This document shows, one piece after another, positions 23,401 through 27,469 of a stretch of DNA of 27,469 nucleotides. A model generated the notes under the pieces. The model was given only the letters and a program-made list of their open reading frames with translations, did not search any database and was not told where the DNA came from. This stretch comes from a virus: positions 1-27,469 of IMG/VR virus record IMGVR_UViG_3300036716_001684, one strand, 5' to 3'. The translations under genes and the position numbers were made by a program. Positions within the stretch are counted from its first letter, which is position 1. The number at the start of each line of letters is the position of its first letter.

Positions 23401-25396
23401 AGCAAAGAAAACTCTCGAATTGAATCTCACTGAAGATGAGATTGGATCCCTACGAAACCACATCCAAGAAATGGTCAAGGGCAACACGGATAAGAAAGTG
23501 AATGGCGCCCTTGCCTCCTACGACACCCTTCTATCCAGTGCCAAGAACGGAAAGATCAAAGTTCCTGTCGAGGTATACGACAACATCATTGACAATTGGG
23601 ATAAGGCAACCGGAGGCAAGAAAATCCACCCAAAGACGGGTCGTGACATTCTCGAATTCGCCGCTATGAGCGACGACAGCAAATTCACTTCAACATCGGT
23701 GGGGCGCGGCGATAATCACTATTCCGGGTTTGGGAAGCAGCGCGTCAACAACGGTGCACCGCCAGAAATTACTCCTCGTATGCAGAAAGAAATGCTGGGG
23801 GGCATGCGTCTTCGACGTGATACTGGACAAGGCGCTGGCGACACCCAAGCACGGTTGCAGGACATGTCTCAAATTGACATGAATGATGTTCTTGATGACG
23901 AACGGAGTAAATCGACTCCTGGAGTTCGCGGCCATCTTTCGTTTGTAGGCGGACACGGCCTCATGGCCAACGCCATGCGGGAGGATGGGCACGGTTCTCC
24001 TAGACAATGGCAGATGGTTAGAGGGCATCATGGGATGCGTTCTAGCGTTGGCGATCAGGGACCTGTCAAGCCGTCTTCCCTGCCTGGAGCAAAGAAAAAG
24101 GGCGGTCGACAAGTCGGCGACAAGATGCCAGAGAAAAGGTTACAGGGCAAGAAGTTCGATGAGGTAAAGCCTTCTAACTGGAAAGAAATGACCGACGAGG
24201 AACAGTGGGATTTTATTTCATCTTTGCGTTCTTGGAGTAAAGATAGGCCCGACGGAATACGACAGGTCGATTTGGACAGAGTTAGTAAAGAGCTAGCCAA
24301 GAAAATCGAATTAAGAGAACGTCGTGAAAAGCGTCGCGAAGGAAAGTTTGAAACTATTGCGGAACGTCGGGCACGACGCTTAGAGCAGGGCGTCAGTCTG
24401 CCAGAACCAAAAGAAACTCCATCAAAAGAACCACAGCCGCAAACACCGCAGGGCGCAGCACGGGAGCGACGCGAGACGTTGGAGGCCATGGACAACATCT
24501 TCGCCAGGGCCCACTCGCGCGCTCAAAAGGCGAGTGATGACGATGAACTGGGTAGCGAGCATCTTGATTTCTGGGGAAAGACAATGGACATTCTCAGTGA
24601 TTCTGATGATTTGACTTATTCACAGATCGAAGCTCTTGACGCACTGTTCGAGGAGTACCTCGGTGTGGAGTTTGAGAACATGTCCGCACCTGAAAGTGCT
24701 AGTCGACGGACTGCTCTTGCCCAAAAAGGAAACATAGAAACTCTTTTGGAGAAGTATCGCGGAAATAGGGATATCCAGCAAGGTGACTCATCGATCTCCG
24801 AACGTCTTGGTGGGGCCGATGAGATTGTCGATCAGACAGAAGTTGGCGATGCCGTCGGCGTAGTGGGTATGCGTTCAATGGTGAGCCGAAACAGCGCACT
24901 GTTTTCTCCCGCCTCGCCTGTTACGCAATACGTCCAAGCTCGTCGGCCCACCGGTATGCGCGCAACCCGTGAAGGGCGGACTCAGGTCAATGGTGAAGCC
25001 ACCTTCTTCAAGAAGGTCGGAGATTCGCTACCCAGAGAAATTAGCGAAGCCCGCAAGGACGACAACAGAACAACTGTAAAAGCCTTAGAGCTTTTGCAAC
25101 AAATCTTGAAACGCCAGGAATCCGGAAAAGTCGGGGACAAGCGGAGCAACGCTGGAACGCTTACCGTGACCCAAGCAGAGGTAGATCAGATTTTGGAAGG
25201 CTTGATGGATGTTGTCGACCGGCAGGTTGCCACTGATGGCTCAAGAACCAAAATGTTTGTTGAGTTGTTAGAACTGCTTTCTGAAGCGGCGATGTCCACG
25301 TTCATAATGGAAACAACTGAAGAAATCCATGCCCGAACGCAACGACGCAGAAACTCGCGTGGCGATCAGGTTTCGATTCCCTTGAACCCATCATGA
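20441..25396 (+). CDS. Prohead protease fused to a very long repeat-linked region (possible polyprotein)
   Basis: The 1651-residue protein begins with an HK97 (U35)-type prohead protease in residues ~1-165: DSVGDIVLPGAF, VVWGHSW with the catalytic H65, EWSIGYK with S129, and the closing YEVSPVLHGANQ. A typical protease is ~200 residues, so about 1480 residues are extra. Residues ~190-410 form an unrecognised domain, and 411-450 have a Gly/Arg-rich linker with an EF-hand-like DGDNDGLVQEGT. From 486 onward, ten short G-(M/V)-R motifs (mostly GMRS) separate charged, partly helical segments of 8 to 278 residues. The segments opening at 486 and 1121 share VDMDEILDRE/IDMNDVLDDE. The frame is continuous. 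The extra region may be a scaffold or several head proteins cleaved by the protease. GGAGG lies six bases before ATG. Confidence 0.88.
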   Translation: MSNDLLANVQFKARSGAQVTVDKAEGIVECFVAGIGNKDSVGDIVLPGAFTESLKRRKPRVVWGHSWNDPIGKVLEIYEVPNSDPRLPQKMKSAGIGGLFAKVQFNLGAEKGREAFANVAFFGEEQEWSIGYKTLQANFDPVQQANMLKEVELYEVSPVLHGANQLTGTISVKDGEAAACGTNGCDCSVKSTAIEPEAPEGIVFEKGSMMGRMPMVMIPLPIPSPGGNSVDASNRDIWSRGEAGPIDLEDRRKLATEIHGRTKVPIKIVEATENMVVFLRKMVDGTERMYRMPYHKTDSGQYMFGKPARVKPQTVYAPDNTPNPMGHIHHKPNSGPLLAKDPNGEEFKDGAPMLIPCAVENILETKDALSPILEYYEATVTPSSGGLIITDYKPEFREAANTALKALGGKLGRGGGLGKGRRAGRALAARFDPRAWDGDNDGLVQEGTPFERPSIPGINTNLPGQPHTRQKPKESPDDHRSSPQRGMRSTADERVRPGANARRADQDSAVDMDEILDREDERTPDGLLDPTYRRRLGATPMTPSGMRSRRDSESDSVHHFTKPLAQSQRDTLLDADYDGLLEHFADRVELRAEIWDSDAVAGTILEDEDEGNITASDVLEHIIGTRIETAETAIEEGEAGARNHLRQLKRLREVVGDGMRPQRAGGVRSQRDADQRESGKEFEGVSTEDLQREQEFIRSLRVGGINLAGYTSGQYYAPQVPEDVETMEEIYGSPWGLSNMTARLKLIEEELELRGWDDIFQDEGIRREEIRDMSLRDLRSSDIHPDVYEFVENTFSGWPEDDPIWDMTMGEIAKLDQPSGNLHFADHDIERMIVSEMKYRAGTPGSSSQGGRGFDPGNPDAGRRGGVRSSRGDGIPDDLGDDDDYSDWLARNHEMTDETLDEMARYYDDPPNSGMRSMASGDRRKRIGELNEKLQVLDEEISRAGRFEDPDYKRMVDTENRLTTEISALRRSETLFDLESGSRSRIAAKKTLELNLTEDEIGSLRNHIQEMVKGNTDKKVNGALASYDTLLSSAKNGKIKVPVEVYDNIIDNWDKATGGKKIHPKTGRDILEFAAMSDDSKFTSTSVGRGDNHYSGFGKQRVNNGAPPEITPRMQKEMLGGMRLRRDTGQGAGDTQARLQDMSQIDMNDVLDDERSKSTPGVRGHLSFVGGHGLMANAMREDGHGSPRQWQMVRGHHGMRSSVGDQGPVKPSSLPGAKKKGGRQVGDKMPEKRLQGKKFDEVKPSNWKEMTDEEQWDFISSLRSWSKDRPDGIRQVDLDRVSKELAKKIELRERREKRREGKFETIAERRARRLEQGVSLPEPKETPSKEPQPQTPQGAARERRETLEAMDNIFARAHSRAQKASDDDELGSEHLDFWGKTMDILSDSDDLTYSQIEALDALFEEYLGVEFENMSAPESASRRTALAQKGNIETLLEKYRGNRDIQQGDSSISERLGGADEIVDQTEVGDAVGVVGMRSMVSRNSALFSPASPVTQYVQARRPTGMRATREGRTQVNGEATFFKKVGDSLPREISEARKDDNRTTVKALELLQQILKRQESGKVGDKRSNAGTLTVTQAEVDQILEGLMDVVDRQVATDGSRTKMFVELLELLSEAAMSTFIMETTEEIHARTQRRRNSRGDQVSIPLNPS
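21896..24964 (+). repeat. Ten G-(M/V)-R motifs inside the protease-headed protein
   Basis: Encoded motifs begin at residues 486 GMRS, 545 GMRS, 658 GMRP, 666 GVRS, 866 GVRS, 914 GMRS, 1121 GMRL, 1198 GMRS, 1476 GMRS and 1505 GMRA. The corresponding bases are mostly GG(T/C/G)(A/G)TGCGTTCT. Six of the ten are GMRS, and flanking residues are typically small, polar or basic, as at interdomain linkers or processing sites. Spacings are 59, 113, 8, 200, 48, 207, 77, 278 and 29 residues, so this is not a regular tandem repeat. The recurrence is seen directly; the linker or cleavage role is inference. Confidence 0.8.
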
Positions 25397-25420
25397 ACAA
25401 GGGGCAAGCGGTAAGATACA

Positions 25421-27385
25421 ATGTCTAACAGCGGTCTCCGAGGCAAACAGTCGAAGTACCAATGCATGTTGAGCGGTGAAAAAGCCGCGAAGCCATGTGT
25501 TGGCTGCGTCAACCCTGAGGGGTGTATGTCTAGGGCCATGCAATACAAGGAGCCTCAATCCATGGACCTAGCCGAAGACAATGTAGTAAAGATCGATAGC
25601 TCTGGTTCAGTTGCTGCGTGTGCCAAGGACTACAGTACAGGTGATTGCGAGTATACTGCAGGTAGCAAGGTATGCGGCAAGTGCGGTGCCTTGGCGGTCG
25701 AGCTGAAAGAGAGTCCAATGGAACAGACCATCGTTACGGATGAAACCCTGGACGACGAGGACGCCGTGCTAATTAAAGCACTCGAAGAAAAGGCCACCGT
25801 CATGGACGAGGTTTCCGAAGCCGAAGCTGAAAAGCGACGCATCGAAAAGGACACCCGTGACATCGACGACACCCAGCTCGAAGATGACGAATCTGGCGAC
25901 TTTGATCACGGAGATCACAGCACATCTGAAGCAAAATCCGCCGATGACCGTTACGAATACTGGGATGAGGAAACCAAATCTTGGAACCGCCCAGGGACCG
26001 CCGTAGATAATGAAATTCCTGGTGATCAGCCTCCCGGTGGAAATGCCGTTGGTGAGCGCGATCTTTCCGGAGGAAGCTCCGGCAATGCCATTGCAACCAA
26101 GCCCGGCCCAAAGCGTCGTCGCCGACGCCAAATCCGAGCAGACGAAGAAGAGGCTTACGAGAAGGGCGAACCTACTATGGCCGAAAAAGACGAGGACAAC
26201 GACTGGGTCGGTCTAGAAGATCCCAAAGCTGGCGTCATGATGCACCAGAGTCGCTTACCGGTTCACGACGAGGAAGAGGAAGAGGAAGAGGACGAAGAGG
26301 CTCCAGCTGCCGCTGCCCCTCAAGGACCTCCTCCCGCTCCCGCTCCCGCTGGCCCCCCTCCCGCTCCTGCTGCTAATGCTCCAGTAGAGGAAGCGCCTCC
26401 GGCGCCTCCGGCCCCTCCGGCTCCTGTTGCAGAAGAAGAGGAAGAGGACGAAGACGAGGCAATGCGTCGACGGAACCGTCAGGTTATGGTTCAAAAAGAC
26501 GCTGGTGCTTATCTTTGTGCCATCGACCGCAAGGTTTACCCCGGTGTTGCTTCCGTCTGTGATGACTGCCCAGGTGGATGCGTTTCCGAAAAAGGAATGC
26601 CTAGCCTTCTCGACGTTGAAACTGCTCTTGAGATGCAATTCAAGGGTGAAGAATACGCGACAGTTATTGACTCCGTATATTCTGATCGAGCTGATTTGTT
26701 TATCGCCGACCTAGACATCGATGGCAAAAAGGTCATCGAAGTGTTCGTCGAAGGACAGACTGGTGAGGTCCTTGGCTACAACCGCCTCGACGATTCTGTT
26801 TTTGAGCAGAAGGACGCCTTCGAAGAAATCGATCTTGTCGACTTCAGTGAAGCAGCCGACATCGCAGTCAAAACGATTGATGGCGTGGTCAATGCCGTCG
26901 AGCCGGACGTGTTTGAGGGTTACGACTGCTACGCCGTCGAGATCAACGGTGTCGACAGCAAATCCTATGACGTGTTCGTAGCGCTTGACGGTGAGGTTCT
27001 GGGTTACGACGCCTACGAACCTGACGAGTCTGAGGCCATTGAGGCTGAGGCTGCAGAAATCGCCTTGAAGCGCGCCTTCTCCGACGACCAGCGAGACGAG
27101 CTGGCCAAAGAAGGCAAGGCCATGAAAGATGGTTCTTATCCGATCGATTCTGAACAGGATCTCCGTAATGCGGTCCAGGCTTATGGCAGGGCATCAGATA
27201 AACCTGCAACAAAAGCCCACATCATGAAGCGCGCTCGCGCTATGGGACTGGATGAGCTAATTCCCTCGAACTGGGTTTCCGGTAGTGGCGCAAAGGCCAT
27301 CCTGAGCGCAGACGATGCCGGCTTTATGGCGTCGTTAATCGAGTTCGAATTGCTCGCGGAGGACACAAGCAACGGTTCCCTCTGA
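25421..27385 (+). CDS. Multi-domain acidic head-region protein with three Cys4 clusters and PepSY-like repeats
   Basis: The 654-residue protein has several recognisable parts. Cys cluster 1 is C15, C26, C29, C35; cluster 2 is C67, C76, C85, C88; cluster 3 is C366, C380, C383, C387. Each contains C-x2-C and could bind zinc or iron-sulfur. Residues ~100-180 are acidic helix, 231-236 is a KRRRRR patch, and 283-347 is an acidic then Pro/Ala-rich linker. Two related strand-helix blocks (~408-458 with GQTGEVLGYN and ~475-532 with LDGEVLGYD) resemble PepSY domains. The end (~567-618, KDGSYPIDSEQDLRNAVQAY then ATKAHIMKRARAMG) matches a short helical domain common in actinobacterial phage proteins, known to me as a DUF. 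Its place after the protease suggests a head role. It does not look like a capsid protein. Confidence 0.8.
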   Translation: MSNSGLRGKQSKYQCMLSGEKAAKPCVGCVNPEGCMSRAMQYKEPQSMDLAEDNVVKIDSSGSVAACAKDYSTGDCEYTAGSKVCGKCGALAVELKESPMEQTIVTDETLDDEDAVLIKALEEKATVMDEVSEAEAEKRRIEKDTRDIDDTQLEDDESGDFDHGDHSTSEAKSADDRYEYWDEETKSWNRPGTAVDNEIPGDQPPGGNAVGERDLSGGSSGNAIATKPGPKRRRRRQIRADEEEAYEKGEPTMAEKDEDNDWVGLEDPKAGVMMHQSRLPVHDEEEEEEEDEEAPAAAAPQGPPPAPAPAGPPPAPAANAPVEEAPPAPPAPPAPVAEEEEEDEDEAMRRRNRQVMVQKDAGAYLCAIDRKVYPGVASVCDDCPGGCVSEKGMPSLLDVETALEMQFKGEEYATVIDSVYSDRADLFIADLDIDGKKVIEVFVEGQTGEVLGYNRLDDSVFEQKDAFEEIDLVDFSEAADIAVKTIDGVVNAVEPDVFEGYDCYAVEINGVDSKSYDVFVALDGEVLGYDAYEPDESEAIEAEAAEIALKRAFSDDQRDELAKEGKAMKDGSYPIDSEQDLRNAVQAYGRASDKPATKAHIMKRARAMGLDELIPSNWVSGSGAKAILSADDAGFMASLIEFELLAEDTSNGSL

Positions 27386-27409
27386 GGGCCCCTTTAAAGG
27401 CGGGTCCAT

Positions 27410-27469
27410 ATGACAGGGTTTGCTCCGAAGAAACGAACTTATCTTGCATCAAGGTTCAAACGGAACCTA
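27410..27469 (+). CDS. Start of a further rightward gene (partial)
   Basis: After a 24-base gap following the previous stop, an ATG at 27410 with a GGCGGG-type ribosome site opens a frame of 20 codons to the window end, beginning MTGFAPKKRTYLASRFKRNL. It is basic and short, so no product can be assigned. By gene order it may belong to the head module, where the still missing major capsid gene is expected. The gap itself holds a CCTTTAAAGG palindrome and no terminator. Confidence 0.5.
   Translation, partial: MTGFAPKKRTYLASRFKRNL

Overview
The window is a piece of a tailed double-stranded DNA phage or prophage with a contractile (myovirus-type) tail. This rests on recognisable proteins: terminase large subunit, HK97-type portal, HK97-type prohead protease, tail sheath, tail tube, a frameshifted tail assembly chaperone, a 1289-residue tape measure protein and head-tail completion proteins. 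Base composition looks balanced and genes are tightly packed, often with ATGA stop/start overlaps. Several small proteins (the DGDGDGLVQDGT-type tag, the winged-helix protein, the ParB-like proteins) look like those of phages of Actinobacteria, so an actinobacterial host is my best guess with low to moderate confidence. No integrase, repressor, lysis gene, tRNA or CRISPR array is visible, so lifestyle cannot be read from this window.

Layout. Two convoys diverge from about 18.1 kb. Leftward (minus strand), starting at 18070: terminase; a DNA-transaction block (unknown 162 aa protein, Rad52-like annealing protein, winged-helix protein, Cas4/RecB-like nuclease, helical protein, HNH nuclease, RuvC-like resolvase, coiled-coil protein); a ParB-like / PP-loop (PAPS-reductase-like) / ParB-like module; a 56-residue arginine-rich protein; then head-tail connector, tail completion protein, probable tail terminator, two small related proteins, sheath, tube, tail assembly chaperone, tape measure, and a partial gene running off the left edge. 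Rightward (plus strand), starting at 18146: a 58-residue two-helix membrane protein, portal, a 1651-residue protein whose first ~165 residues are a prohead protease, a 654-residue cysteine-cluster protein, and the first 20 codons of a further gene.

How it fits together. The plus-strand genes build and mature the head. The distal minus-strand genes build the connector and contractile tail. The genes between terminase and connector recombine, resolve and possibly modify DNA before packaging. The divergent 18071-18145 region, with a 14-bp palindrome plus a third half-site, is the natural place to control both convoys.

The most unusual content is (1) the giant protease-headed protein, which carries ten G-(M/V)-R motifs spaced along otherwise unrecognised sequence and may be a self-processed polyprotein; (2) the 654-residue protein combining three Cys4 clusters, PepSY-like repeats and a short C-terminal helical domain; (3) the PP-loop enzyme bracketed by two different ParB-like proteins; and (4) an EF-hand-like acidic tag shared by the protease protein and a small tail-region protein. 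No major capsid protein is recognised in the window.
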